64,000 nt of DNA from an uncultured Verrucomicrobiales bacterium (GCA_937891465.1 CALAHF010000164.1:91530-155529), one strand, 5' to 3'; counted from the stretch's first letter, positions 42,708-52,046 are shown. Notes: generated from the letters alone by a model not told the origin. Program-made: numbers and translations.

Positions 42708-45143
42708 ATGGATATCCGCCCCGAAGATTACGAAACCCTGGGCCAATTTTATCTGGGACGTGAATACGACCCGGGTGAAAAAGAACTGAAGGACGATTTA
42801 GTCCTTTATGATTCAAAAGATCTGGTGACTCACGGCGTTTGCCTCGGCATGACCGGCTCGGGTAAAACGGGTCTCTGCATCGGCATTCTCGAAGAAGCGG
42901 CGATGGATAATATTCCCGCGATCATCATCGATCCGAAGGGTGACATCGCGAACTTGTTACTGACGTTTCCAGATCTCGCCCCGGAAGATTTTCGCCCCTG
43001 GATCAACGAAGGCGATGCCACCAAAAAGGGGATTACTCCCGACGAACATGCCGCAAAACAAGCTGCCCTTTGGAAAAAAGGCCTCGGCGAATGGGGGCAG
43101 ACCCCGGATCGAATCCGTTCGTTTCGCGATAAAGTCGACATGGCGGTCTACACGCCGGGATCAAGTGCCGGTCTGCCGGTTTCAATTTTAAGTTCGCTCG
43201 ACGTGCCGGAGTTTGAAATTTTGGACGATGCTGAAATGTTGGGTGAACGCATCGAGTCCACCGTTTCCAGCCTCCTCTCGCTCGTCGGAGTGGATGCCGA
43301 TCCGATTCAAGATCCCGAGCACATTTTACTTTCGAATATCTTCGCCCACTCATGGCATGCCGGACAAGGCGTGACGCTGGAATCGCTCATCAATTCTATT
43401 CAGGTGCCGCCGTTTGATAAAATCGGCGTGATGGCTCTCGACACGGTTTGTCCTGAGAAGGATCGCCGTGGTCTCGCGATGAAAATGAATAACTTGCTCG
43501 CCTCCCCCGGCTTTTCGAGCTGGTTGAAAGGAGAGCCCCTCGATATCAAGCGGATGTTGCACACGCCTGAAGGCAAGCCGCGCATCTCGATTTTCTCGAT
43601 CGCTCATCTCAGCGATTCCGAACGGATGTTTTTCGTTTCACTCCTGTTGAATCAGATGATGGGCTGGATGCGTTCGCAGTCAGGAACCACGAGTTTGCGG
43701 GCGCTGCTCTACATGGACGAAATATACGGTTACCTGCCACCAACGGCGAATCCTCCGTCCAAAAAACCAATGATGACGATGCTGAAACAGGCACGTGCCT
43801 TTGGTCTCGGCATTCTTTTAGCAACACAAAACCCGGTCGATCTCGACTACAAAGCGCTTTCGAATATCGGAACGTGGTGGCTCGGTCGTCTCCAAACAGA
43901 ACGCGATAAAGCGCGAGTTCTCGACGGCCTCGAAGGCGCCGCCTCAGACAACGCGGTTGGCTTTGATCGCAACAAAATGGAACAGCTCCTCGCCGGACTC
44001 GGCAGCCGAGTGTTCCTGCAAAACAACGTTCACGAAAGTGGCCCGATCGTTTTTCACGTTCGTTGGGTGATGAGTTATCTGCGCGGACCGTTGGCACGTC
44101 GCCAAATCAAAAAGTTGATGGATCCGATTCGTAAAAAACGCGAAGCCATCGCCGCAGCAGCTCCAGCGCCATCGGCGGAAGCACCTAAACCAAAGGCTCC
44201 CCAGCCGATGCGCCCTCGCCTTCCGAAAGGTGCTGATGAATATTTCATGCCTGCCGGAGCCGGCGTTCCCGGTGAAGAAATTAACTACGTTCCTGCGGTG
44301 ATTCGCGTCGGCGAAGTCCGGTATTCTGATTCGAAAAAAGGCATCAACGGCACTGAGACTGTTTCGATGGTGAACAAGATCGATCCCGAATCGGGAGAGG
44401 TCGATTTTGATCAGGATCTCGAATTGCCGAATGGAATGACGTTCACCCAGCTCGGACGTGACCCGATTCAGGGAGCTGCATTTTCTCCGTTCCCTCAATC
44501 CTTGCTGGAAACCAAAGTGTGGACTGAGTTGAAAAAAGAACTCATCGACACCCTTTACGGAACGCATTCACTAACCATTTTTAAAAGCCCTCTGACTGAT
44601 CAGTATTCCAAAATTGGAGAGAAAGAGGGCGATTTCCGGGCACGCCTAGTCCATGCCGCTCACGAAATTCGTGACGAAAAAGTCGAGGAGCTTCGCGAAG
44701 GATTCGAGAAAAAGATCAAAACTATTGAAGGGCGAATTGACAAAGCGATGGACAAAGTCGACGATCAAAAAGCACAAGCCAGCAGTGCGAAAATGGATAC
44801 GGCGATGCGTATCGGCAGTTCAATTCTTGGAGCCATCATGGGCCGACGCGTTGGAAGCAGCAGTCGCTCGGCGATGTCCGGAGCCAGCCGCGCATGGAAA
44901 GAAAGCCGCGATGTCTCGCGGGCCGAGGAACAAGTCGACGAGCTTCAGGATAACCTCGAAGCAATGGATCGCGAGTGCGAAGAGGCGATTGAAGAGTTGA
45001 AAGCCGAGATGGATCCAATGAATGAAAAACTCGAGGAACTTCGGTTAAATCCCCTCAAGAAAAACTGCGATGACAAAGCCGTCGGAGTTCTCTGGATGCC
45101 CTATCGCGTGAATCCGCAGCCTCAGCTAGGTGCTGCCTGGTAA
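42708..45143 (+). CDS. HerA/FtsK-like ATPase with C-terminal coiled coil
   Basis: An 811-residue ATP-binding protein. Walker A is G47-M-T-G-S-G-K-T in GVCLGMTGSGKTGLC, followed by AIIIDPKGDIANLL. Walker B is LLYMDEIYGYLPP near residue 335, and the sensor-like GILLATQNPVDLDYKALSN follows. A proline/alanine linker at about 485-505 precedes an extra domain, and residues 640-770 are a long charged coiled coil (DEKVEELREGFEKKIKTIEG, then AEEQVDELQDNLEAMDRECE) interrupted by a small-residue GSSILGAIMGRRVGSS patch that could insert into a membrane. This architecture is known in uncharacterised DUF853/HerA relatives. The role, perhaps DNA pumping or membrane remodelling, is not established. Confidence 0.85.
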   Translation: MDIRPEDYETLGQFYLGREYDPGEKELKDDLVLYDSKDLVTHGVCLGMTGSGKTGLCIGILEEAAMDNIPAIIIDPKGDIANLLLTFPDLAPEDFRPWINEGDATKKGITPDEHAAKQAALWKKGLGEWGQTPDRIRSFRDKVDMAVYTPGSSAGLPVSILSSLDVPEFEILDDAEMLGERIESTVSSLLSLVGVDADPIQDPEHILLSNIFAHSWHAGQGVTLESLINSIQVPPFDKIGVMALDTVCPEKDRRGLAMKMNNLLASPGFSSWLKGEPLDIKRMLHTPEGKPRISIFSIAHLSDSERMFFVSLLLNQMMGWMRSQSGTTSLRALLYMDEIYGYLPPTANPPSKKPMMTMLKQARAFGLGILLATQNPVDLDYKALSNIGTWWLGRLQTERDKARVLDGLEGAASDNAVGFDRNKMEQLLAGLGSRVFLQNNVHESGPIVFHVRWVMSYLRGPLARRQIKKLMDPIRKKREAIAAAAPAPSAEAPKPKAPQPMRPRLPKGADEYFMPAGAGVPGEEINYVPAVIRVGEVRYSDSKKGINGTETVSMVNKIDPESGEVDFDQDLELPNGMTFTQLGRDPIQGAAFSPFPQSLLETKVWTELKKELIDTLYGTHSLTIFKSPLTDQYSKIGEKEGDFRARLVHAAHEIRDEKVEELREGFEKKIKTIEGRIDKAMDKVDDQKAQASSAKMDTAMRIGSSILGAIMGRRVGSSSRSAMSGASRAWKESRDVSRAEEQVDELQDNLEAMDRECEEAIEELKAEMDPMNEKLEELRLNPLKKNCDDKAVGVLWMPYRVNPQPQLGAAW

Positions 45144-45257
45144 GCTGCCGCGAATATTGAGCTAAATCGGAGAAATGGATAAAAACATCGAGCAAGTCGA
45201 TGTTTGGCCTGTCGTTTTCAATTTACGGTGCAGCCGAATTGCTGAGATCTTTGGTGT

Positions 45258-45650
45258 ATGAAACTGCACTATTTACTTCTGAGCCTCGGGATTCTTTTCT
45301 CAGTCATCGCTCTTGTTGCTGTCGGCAGCCGTGTAGAATTCGGAGGTAATCCCGACAAGTCTCTCTTTTTGCTCATGTTGCTAATTCTGCCTCTTGTTCC
45401 ACTCGCTTTGCCAGTGATTGCCGGTTGGTTCTTTCGTCGGTCCAAGCCAGCCCTTCTGGTTTGTCTGGCGGGTCTGATATCTGCATTCGCCTTCATGGCA
45501 TACGCTTTTGTGAATAGCTTCCACATCAACCCGGATCCGCAGGGAGGACTCATTCTCATCTTCGGACCGATCTATACCCTCGTTGGGCTGATTCCATTTG
45601 GCATCGCCGCACTGGTGCTGTTTCTGCGAAGGGCTTCCCAGACACAGTAG
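45258..45650 (+). CDS. Four-helix membrane protein of unknown function
   Basis: A 130-residue protein with four hydrophobic helices (LLLSLGILFSVIALVAVG, LLMLLILPLVPLALPVIAGW, LVCLAGLISAFAFMAYAFV, FGPIYTLVGLIPFGIAALVL), a FFRRSKPA cytoplasmic turn and a basic end. No family is recognised. It lies between the ATPase and the PHP protein on the same strand, 115 and 46 bases away. Confidence 0.7.
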   Translation: MKLHYLLLSLGILFSVIALVAVGSRVEFGGNPDKSLFLLMLLILPLVPLALPVIAGWFFRRSKPALLVCLAGLISAFAFMAYAFVNSFHINPDPQGGLILIFGPIYTLVGLIPFGIAALVLFLRRASQTQ

Positions 45651-45695
45651 AGATGAAGGCTGGCGCGAAGTGATCGAATTTGTTATGAATCCGGA

Positions 45696-48164
45696 ATGAG
45701 AATTTTCCCGGCCGTGCTGGCCCTCGTTGCAATTTTTCCGGCAACCGCCGCTGACTTTTCTGCGATCAAAGTCGAAGCACAGCCGCTCGGCGCGAATGTC
45801 GAACGGCTTGTGCAAGCACTCGACTTTCTCGGGGCGAATCCCTTTTCCTCAGAAGAAAAGTTAGCAATCGACGACGCGATTTCAAAACGCGATGCGGCGA
45901 CGATTCAGAAAATCCTGCATTCCCACGTGTTGTTAGAGGTGCAGCTGAATCCCGAGTCGCGTGTGAAAGTCGCGCGTGGTGGTTTGGAAAAACCGAATCT
46001 GCAACAAGGCGGTTATTTGCCATTTCTGATTCGAATTGAGAACCAGTCGGCAGTCACTGCTCCGCTTCGAATTTTCAGTCCACAGGCAGGGAAAGTGTAT
46101 GCGGGCGTTGCTGAATTGAGCATGAAACGGCAGCAGCGCCCTGACCTGCGCCAGAACGAAAATACCGAAGGCGCGACAGACCGATTTCTCGATGTCGAAA
46201 TGTTCGGCGATCAGCCGATGACTCCAAATTTGTCCGGTCTCGAAGTTGAATATGCGATCGCACTTATCTATTCTAACGAGCCGGGAAAACGCGAAGCGAC
46301 AATCTCATTTGATGTTGGAGATTCCCAAAAGGACATCGGTTTTCGTGGTGAAACGCCGGTTCTTTTTGATGTAAAGCCTGCGATTCCGGTGACGCTCAAG
46401 ATTTCAGATCACGATGGAAAGCCGACGACCGCGCGTTTGGTTTTTCAGGATGAGCGCGGCCGAATCTACCCACCTCAGGGCAAGCGGCTCGCGCCGGATC
46501 TGTTTTTTCAAAAGCAAATCTATCGCCCCGACGGCGGAAACGTTCATCTACCGCCCGGAAAATTCACCGTTCAATCAAGTCGCGGGCCGGAGTATCAAGT
46601 TCAGACGCGGACGATCGAAATCGCCGATCAGCCAGCGGAATTGGAATTCGAATTGGAGCGTTGGGTCGATTCGCAGGCCTTCGGTTTTTATTCGGGCGAT
46701 CATCACATTCACGCATCGGGCTGCGCCCACTATCAATTTCCAACCGTCGGAATCGATCCGGCGCACGTGCTTCCGCATGTGAAAGGCGAAGGGCTGAATG
46801 TCGGCTGCATTCTCACATGGGGGCCGGGCTTTGAGCATCAACGGCAGTTTTTCAAACCAGATTCCGATCCGATTTCTGAACCAACGACGCTGATCAAATA
46901 CGACCTCGAAATCAGCGGTTTCGGATCCGCGCCGCTTGGTCATGTTTGTTTGCTGAACCTGAAAAATCAGACATATCCCGGCTCCGAAGGCACGAAATTA
47001 AAGGGTTGGCCGAGTTGGACGATTCCCGTGATGCGCTGGACGAAAGAGCAGGGTGGCATTGCTGGGTATGCTCACAGCGCGAGCGGACTTCACATCGAAC
47101 CGGATCGCGAAACAGCGCGGCTTTTGAAAAAACTCGATGAAAACGGAAACGGCGCGATTTCGGAAACGGAAGCGGGCGATCAGCTTTTGCCAGAAAATTT
47201 CGAAACGATCGATGCAAACGGTGACAACGAAATTGCCTCCGCCGAAATGGAGGCCAGCCTCGCACGCGTCGCCGAACAGCTCCCGAACTACGCAATCCCC
47301 GGTATGAACGGTGCGGGCGCACTTGAGATCGCGGTTTCAAGTGTCGAGGGTGTTTGCGATTTTATCAGCGCGATGGACACGGCACGGATTCAGGAATGGA
47401 ACACGTGGTATCACATTTTGAATTGTGGCCTCGATGTGAAAGTCAGCGGCGAGACCGATTTTCCGTGCATGTCTGGAACCCGAGTCGGACAGGGCCGGGT
47501 TTATGTGAAGCTCGGCGCGGGAATCAAGAACCTGGATTACGGCGAGTGGTGTCGGGGAATGGCCGATGGAAAATCCTACGTTTCAGATGGCTACGCTCAC
47601 GCGCTGGAATTTTCCGTCGGCGGAATTCAGCCCGGTTTCGGAGAAGTGAAACTCGAAAAGCCTGGCAAAGTAAAAATCACAACGAAGGTCGCCTTTTCCC
47701 CCGAAACACCAATCGGCGTTCCCTACGGCACGGCGAATTCTCCGCTCGGGCGCGCAAAAATTGGCGACACGGTGGAACGGCATATTGGTCTGGAAGATGG
47801 CACCATCAAAGGCGGCGATCGGCTCGTCGAAATCATCGTGAACGGCGAAGTCGTCGCGACCAAAAAAGTGCCCGCCGACGGAAAAGAACACGATCTCGAT
47901 TTTCAAATCCCCATCGAAAAAAGCTGCTGGGTTGCACTTCGACATTTCCCGCAGCTCCACACGAATCCAGTCAACGTGATCGTCGGAGAAAAACCAATTC
48001 GAGCCAATCCGAAAAGCGCACGCTGGTGCGTCGAAATGATCGAAAAGCTGTGGGAAAACCGCCACATGAAGATCAGGCCGGATGAAAAAGACGCCGCCGC
48101 CGCCAGCTACGAACGAGCGAAGGCGTATTATCGGAAAATCGCTTCTACGAACCAACCCTATTGA
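45696..48164 (+). CDS. Secreted CehA/McbA-type PHP metallohydrolase with EF-hands
   Basis: An 822-residue protein. Signal peptide 1-19, N-terminal beta region, then FYSGDHHIHASGCAHY near residue 335, the HxH metal site of the PHP/CehA-McbA hydrolases, with CILTWGPGFEHQRQFF and IAGYAHSASGLHIEPD following. Two EF-hand loops, D481-ENGNGAISETE and D506-ANGDNEIASAEM, sit within the catalytic part and should bind calcium. GMNGAGALEIAVSSVEGVCD and EWNTWYHILNCGLDVKVSG continue the barrel, and a beta domain ends it. The family includes carbaryl hydrolase, but the substrate here is unknown. The stop codon lies in a dispersed repeat. Confidence 0.88.
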   Translation: MRIFPAVLALVAIFPATAADFSAIKVEAQPLGANVERLVQALDFLGANPFSSEEKLAIDDAISKRDAATIQKILHSHVLLEVQLNPESRVKVARGGLEKPNLQQGGYLPFLIRIENQSAVTAPLRIFSPQAGKVYAGVAELSMKRQQRPDLRQNENTEGATDRFLDVEMFGDQPMTPNLSGLEVEYAIALIYSNEPGKREATISFDVGDSQKDIGFRGETPVLFDVKPAIPVTLKISDHDGKPTTARLVFQDERGRIYPPQGKRLAPDLFFQKQIYRPDGGNVHLPPGKFTVQSSRGPEYQVQTRTIEIADQPAELEFELERWVDSQAFGFYSGDHHIHASGCAHYQFPTVGIDPAHVLPHVKGEGLNVGCILTWGPGFEHQRQFFKPDSDPISEPTTLIKYDLEISGFGSAPLGHVCLLNLKNQTYPGSEGTKLKGWPSWTIPVMRWTKEQGGIAGYAHSASGLHIEPDRETARLLKKLDENGNGAISETEAGDQLLPENFETIDANGDNEIASAEMEASLARVAEQLPNYAIPGMNGAGALEIAVSSVEGVCDFISAMDTARIQEWNTWYHILNCGLDVKVSGETDFPCMSGTRVGQGRVYVKLGAGIKNLDYGEWCRGMADGKSYVSDGYAHALEFSVGGIQPGFGEVKLEKPGKVKITTKVAFSPETPIGVPYGTANSPLGRAKIGDTVERHIGLEDGTIKGGDRLVEIIVNGEVVATKKVPADGKEHDLDFQIPIEKSCWVALRHFPQLHTNPVNVIVGEKPIRANPKSARWCVEMIEKLWENRHMKIRPDEKDAAAASYERAKAYYRKIASTNQPY

Positions 48165-48231
48165 TTCTTGAAAGCATTTCGAACAGATACTATTGACTCA
48201 GCGAACAAACCCTGTTGATTCGCAGGAAGCA
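48143..48231 (+). repeat. Short dispersed repeat, two units
   Basis: TTCTACGAACCAACCCTATT then GATTC, and about 50 bases on GCGAACAAACCCTGTTGATTC, are two direct units of the family; TTTCGAACAGATACTATTGAC between them may be a third, decayed unit. The TGA inside CCCTATTGATT ends the PHP gene. The repeat runs up to the OsmC gene start. Confidence 0.7.
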
Positions 48232-48243
48232 ACACAACAACAC

Positions 48244-48696
48244 ATGAGCGAACACAAAGCAGCTTTGAAATGGGAGCGTGGCGATGCCAGCTTCGGATAT
48301 GAGGAATACCCACGGGATCACGATTGGAATTTCGCGGCGAGCGGAAATCAGTCGTTGCGCGCTTCGGCAGCGACGGAGTTTCTCGGTAGCGCTGATTGCG
48401 TTGATCCGGAGGAGGCTTTTACAGCTTCGTTGGCGAGTTGTCACATGCTGACTTTTCTCGCAATGGCTTCGCTCGGTGGGTTCGTGGTCGATTCTTACGA
48501 AGACGAAGCCGTTGGCTTTCTCGAAAAGGGAGACAGCGGAAAACCATGGCTCGCACGCGTTGTGATGCACCCGAAGATCACTTTCTCTGGCGACAACCAG
48601 CCTGACGCGGATCAACTGGAAAAACTCCACGACAAAGCTCATCACGAATGTTTTCTGGCGAATTCTGTAAAAACGGAGATCACGTGGGAAGGCTAA
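48244..48696 (+). CDS. OsmC-family peroxiredoxin-like protein
   Basis: A 150-residue OsmC/Ohr-fold protein that would reduce organic hydroperoxides with a cysteine pair. The first cysteine is in DCVDPEEAFTASLASCHML, where SCHML carries the family cysteine near residue 75, and the second is in HHECFLANSVKTEI. SADCVDPEEAF also has a cysteine, and DRE-like ARVVMHPKITFSGDN precedes the C-terminal helix. The ATG at 48244 is the family start; a TTG at 48193 lies in repeat sequence. Confidence 0.9.
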   Translation: MSEHKAALKWERGDASFGYEEYPRDHDWNFAASGNQSLRASAATEFLGSADCVDPEEAFTASLASCHMLTFLAMASLGGFVVDSYEDEAVGFLEKGDSGKPWLARVVMHPKITFSGDNQPDADQLEKLHDKAHHECFLANSVKTEITWEG

Positions 48697-48714
48697 TATC
48701 TTTCTGTGATTGGA

Positions 48715-49281
48715 ATGGAAATTCGCCCAACCAAAAAGGGTTACCGACCGGCGGAACTCCGCACGGCGTTCTTTGATTCGCGTTTCGGAAACACGTTGAT
48801 CGCCGTCGACCCTGAAACGAAGCGAATTGTCTGGTTGAGCCTTGTTTTGGACAAATCGGCGAAGGCAAAGAAGGACAATCTGGAAGAACTGGAAATCCAC
48901 TGGCAGCCTGAAACGTTGAATGAAAACGGAGTGGATGAATTTTTCGACAAACCGCCAGGCAACTGGATTTTTGAAGATGGTTGCACGGGTTTGAAGTTGT
49001 TCATGAAAGGAACCGAATTTCAGCACGAAGTTTGGAACGCTCTTCGGGAAATTCCCAAAGGCGAAACTCGTTCGTATTCAGAGGTCGCCGAGCAATTGAA
49101 TCGGCCAAAAAATCATGCTCGTGCGGTCGCTTCTGCGGTCGCGTCGAATACGATTGCCGTGTTGGTTCCGTGCCATCGGGTGATTCAATCGAGCGGAAAG
49201 ATCTCGGGATTTCGATGGGGGCCAGCACGGAAACGGATGCTTTTGGATTGGGAAGCTGCCGCGACACAGAACGCCGTTTGA
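48715..49281 (+). CDS. ogt: Methylated-DNA-[protein]-cysteine S-methyltransferase
   Basis: A 188-residue suicide repair protein that takes alkyl groups from O6-alkylguanine. The C-terminal domain has FQHEVWNALREIPKGETRSY, the helix-turn-helix SEVAEQLNRPKNHARAVASA with its arginine finger, and the acceptor cysteine in VPCHRVIQSSGKISGFRWG. The N-terminal domain is short, as in Ogt. The start could be the GTG at 48706 or the ATG at 48715; I chose the ATG. It lies 18 bases after the OsmC gene, so both stress functions may be co-transcribed. Confidence 0.93.
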   Translation: MEIRPTKKGYRPAELRTAFFDSRFGNTLIAVDPETKRIVWLSLVLDKSAKAKKDNLEELEIHWQPETLNENGVDEFFDKPPGNWIFEDGCTGLKLFMKGTEFQHEVWNALREIPKGETRSYSEVAEQLNRPKNHARAVASAVASNTIAVLVPCHRVIQSSGKISGFRWGPARKRMLLDWEAAATQNAV

Positions 49282-49314
49282 CGAGCGGCTATTTCATCGC
49301 AAATTAGTCGTACA

Positions 49315-50436
49315 ATGACAATGCAACCTACACGGACGGTGTTCGGAACCTGGAGCGGTGGCCGATACATGCATTTCGGGGAAATGCTTTCTGAAGCTGA
49401 CCTCGAAGCGCTTGCACAACAGGCTTATGAAGATGGTATTCGCACTTTCCTCACGGCGGATGTTTATGGAACGGGAAAAGCGGACGAAATGCTCGGTCGC
49501 GCTCTGAAAGGGATCGACCGAAACAGTTATTCGCTGGTCGGTATGGTCGGTCACGACATTTATGATGGTCAGCGCGCCGGCTCAAAAGGCTATGCTCGCT
49601 TCACGCATGCTGATCTTCGTTCGGAGGACGAATACGCAGAATATTTGGTCACCGCGACGGAGAAATCACTCGAGCGTTGCCAAGCAGATCGGTTTGATCT
49701 CGTGATGCTTCACAATCCGGACACGGTTGGTTATTCCAATGTGAAGGTGTGGGATGGAATGAAAAATCTCAAAACCGAAGGCCTTGCTGATTTGACCGGC
49801 ATCGCTCCGGGACCGGCCAATGGTTTCACGATCGATATGGCTCATTGCTTTGAGCAATATCACGAGGCGATCGACTGGTCGATGGTGATCCTGAATCCGC
49901 TGGAGCCGTGGCCGACGAATAATTTGCTGCCTATTGCGAAGAAATACGACATCGACCTGATGACTCGGGTGGTGGATTACGGCGGGATGTTTCACGACGA
50001 TGTGAAACCAGGCCATCACTTCAAAGACGGTGATCATCGGACTTATCGCATGGCAGGCTGGATTGAGCGCGGTAGCGAGCGGATCGAACAGATGCGTGGA
50101 ATCGCTGAGAAATACGATCTGACGATGCTTCAGCTGGCTTGCGTTTGGAATCTGAGCCAGGAGCCGGTGAAATCGGTTGCTCCGACGTTTCTTCAGGAAG
50201 CTGGCGAAGGCGCTCGTCCCGTTCAGGAAAAAGTGACGGAAATGGCGAAAGTGCCCGACGTCACGTTGACGAAAGAAGAAATCGCAACGATCGCCGAAAT
50301 TGGACAGAACGAAGGCTGCATGAAGCTGAAAGGCGCCAGCACGCGTAATGAAGGCGAGCCTCAGCCTGACACGTGGCCCATGCGGGACGAATTAGTCCCA
50401 GTTGCTGAACGTTGGGGATTGAATCCAGCGTGGTAA
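49315..50436 (+). CDS. Aldo/keto reductase family protein
   Basis: A 373-residue (beta/alpha)8 protein. GIRTFLTADVYGTGKADEML gives the catalytic Asp and Tyr region (D then Y of VYGTGKADE), and DRFDLVMLHNPD gives the catalytic histidine. The strand that carries the essential lysine in typical aldo/keto reductases reads YSLVGMVGHDIYDG here, without a lysine at the usual place, so oxidoreductase activity is uncertain. The rest (NLKTEGLADLTGIAPG, YDIDLMTRVVDYGG, MLQLACVWNLSQEPV) fits the fold. It is followed after nine bases by folE2. Confidence 0.82.
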   Translation: MTMQPTRTVFGTWSGGRYMHFGEMLSEADLEALAQQAYEDGIRTFLTADVYGTGKADEMLGRALKGIDRNSYSLVGMVGHDIYDGQRAGSKGYARFTHADLRSEDEYAEYLVTATEKSLERCQADRFDLVMLHNPDTVGYSNVKVWDGMKNLKTEGLADLTGIAPGPANGFTIDMAHCFEQYHEAIDWSMVILNPLEPWPTNNLLPIAKKYDIDLMTRVVDYGGMFHDDVKPGHHFKDGDHRTYRMAGWIERGSERIEQMRGIAEKYDLTMLQLACVWNLSQEPVKSVAPTFLQEAGEGARPVQEKVTEMAKVPDVTLTKEEIATIAEIGQNEGCMKLKGASTRNEGEPQPDTWPMRDELVPVAERWGLNPAW

Positions 50437-50445
50437 TTTAATTAA

Positions 50446-51234
50446 ATGCAGGAACTCACTGATACTCAAAACGAAGCCGACACTCGGAACATCGCGATTG
50501 ATCGCGTCGGGGTAAAAGCACTGCGCTACCCGTTTCAGATTCGCGACAAAGCGAATTCTGAACAGGGTACGGTTGCGACAGCTTCCCTGGCTGTGGATTT
50601 GCCAAAGGAATACAAAGGCACCCACATGAGCCGTTTCGTGGAGGCATTGAATGCGCACGGCCCCGTGCTTGACGTGCATTCAATTTCTGCAATTCCGGCG
50701 GAATTGTTGGAACGGCTTGATGCGCAACGCGCCCATATCGACTTCAAATTTCCCTTTTTCCTCAACAAACCCGCTCCGGTGACTGGAAAAGAGGGAATGC
50801 TCGATTACGAAGTTTCTTTCGAAGTCGACGCGACTCGTGAAGAAACAGATTTCATCGTGACTGTTTATGTTCCCGTCACCACATTGTGCCCGTGTTCAAA
50901 AGCAATCAGCGCTCGCGGAGCTCACAATCAGCGGGGCATCGTCACCTATTCCGTTCGTTTTCGCGATGAACCGGTTTGGATTGAAGATCTGATCCGATTG
51001 GTCGAGAAAGGTGCCAGTTGTGAACTCTACTCGTTGCTGAAACGCCCCGACGAAAAGCATGTGACCGAACAGGCTTATGACAATCCTGTTTTCGTAGAAG
51101 ACCTGGTTCGGAACGTCGCTGCAGCCTCGAACGCGCACGATGCCATCACGTGGTATCGCGTTGAGGCAGAGAACTTTGAGTCGATTCACAATCACAATGC
51201 GTATGCGGTGATTGAGAAGCAGATGGAAGATTAA
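50446..51234 (+). CDS. folE2: GTP cyclohydrolase FolE2
   Basis: A 262-residue type IB GTP cyclohydrolase I converting GTP to 7,8-dihydroneopterin triphosphate, the entry to folate and queuosine. The zinc-independent family's signature is TLCPCSKAISARGAHNQRG near residue 147 with the metal cysteine; VGVKALRYPFQIRDK is the N-terminal strand and SIHNHNAYAVIE the C-terminal part. It converges with the ABC ATPase gene, five bases apart. Confidence 0.94.
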   Translation: MQELTDTQNEADTRNIAIDRVGVKALRYPFQIRDKANSEQGTVATASLAVDLPKEYKGTHMSRFVEALNAHGPVLDVHSISAIPAELLERLDAQRAHIDFKFPFFLNKPAPVTGKEGMLDYEVSFEVDATREETDFIVTVYVPVTTLCPCSKAISARGAHNQRGIVTYSVRFRDEPVWIEDLIRLVEKGASCELYSLLKRPDEKHVTEQAYDNPVFVEDLVRNVAAASNAHDAITWYRVEAENFESIHNHNAYAVIEKQMED

Positions 51235-51239
51235 TCATT

Positions 51240-51965
51240 CTACTGACCGACCACTCGGCCATCAGCCAGTTCGATCTTTCGATCGCCGGTTTTGGCCAAT
51301 TCTGAATCGTGGGTCACGACAACCAGCGTGCGAGCCTGTTCTTCGACCAAGCTCATCAGCAACTTCATCACGGAGTGGCCGCTTTTCGAATCCAGATTCC
51401 CAGTAGGTTCATCTGCGAAAAGGATTTCGGGGTCGTTCACGAGCGAACGGGCGATCGCGACACGCTGCTGTTCTCCGCCGGAAAGCTCGGTTGGTAGGTG
51501 ATTCATCCGATCCCCGAGACCAACGCGATCTAAAAGCTCTTCGGCGCGATCCCTTCCCTTTTTGCGGCCGATCATCGCGGGAATCAGCACATTCTCGATC
51601 GCGGTCAGCTCGGGAAGCAGAAAGAAATTCTGGAAAACGTAGCCCATTTTTTCGTTCCGCAATTTGGCCTGCTCTTTCCGATTTTTGGAATACAGATCAA
51701 TCCCTTCAACCAGGACATTTCCCTGATTTGGCTTTTCCAGGCCTGCAAGCGTGTAAAGCAGCGAAGTTTTGCCAGCGCCGGAAGCGCCGCAGAGAAACAG
51801 CTTTTCGCCACGAAGAATCGAAAGATTTACGCCTTTGAGGACTTCAATCGGCTTTGATCCAATTGAAAACGTTCGGTAAACGTCCCACGCAGCGATGATT
51901 TCGTTTTCTGGCGACGGTGGTATTTCGTTCAAAGCAGTTCGGGGATCGGGTTTGAGAATTTCCAT
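51240..51965 (-). CDS. ABC transporter ATP-binding protein, LolD/MacB-like
   Basis: A 241-residue ATPase: Walker A GASGAGKT, Q-loop YVFQNFFLLPELTAIENVLI, signature LSGGEQQRVAIARSLVNDPE, Walker B ILFADEPTGNLD, H-loop VVTHDSELA. The sequence pattern (IDLYSKNRKEQAKLRNEKMG) is that of lipoprotein-release ATPases. An N-terminal tail of about 25 residues precedes the fold. No permease is next to it, so the partner is encoded elsewhere; lipoprotein sorting is likely but not proven. Confidence 0.9.
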   Translation of the reverse strand: MEILKPDPRTALNEIPPSPENEIIAAWDVYRTFSIGSKPIEVLKGVNLSILRGEKLFLCGASGAGKTSLLYTLAGLEKPNQGNVLVEGIDLYSKNRKEQAKLRNEKMGYVFQNFFLLPELTAIENVLIPAMIGRKKGRDRAEELLDRVGLGDRMNHLPTELSGGEQQRVAIARSLVNDPEILFADEPTGNLDSKSGHSVMKLLMSLVEEQARTLVVVTHDSELAKTGDRKIELADGRVVGQ

Positions 51966-52046
51966 AGAATACCCTCATACGCTCGCCAATGAACGGATTT
52001 TTCGGAAAAATTAACTAAATTTGAAACCGCAACTCGCGGCTCCGAA

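Noticed and set aside
47354..48085. Open frame of 243 codons on the plus strand
   Set aside because: It is out of frame within the PHP protein gene and its text is arginine-rich, as expected of a shadow frame.
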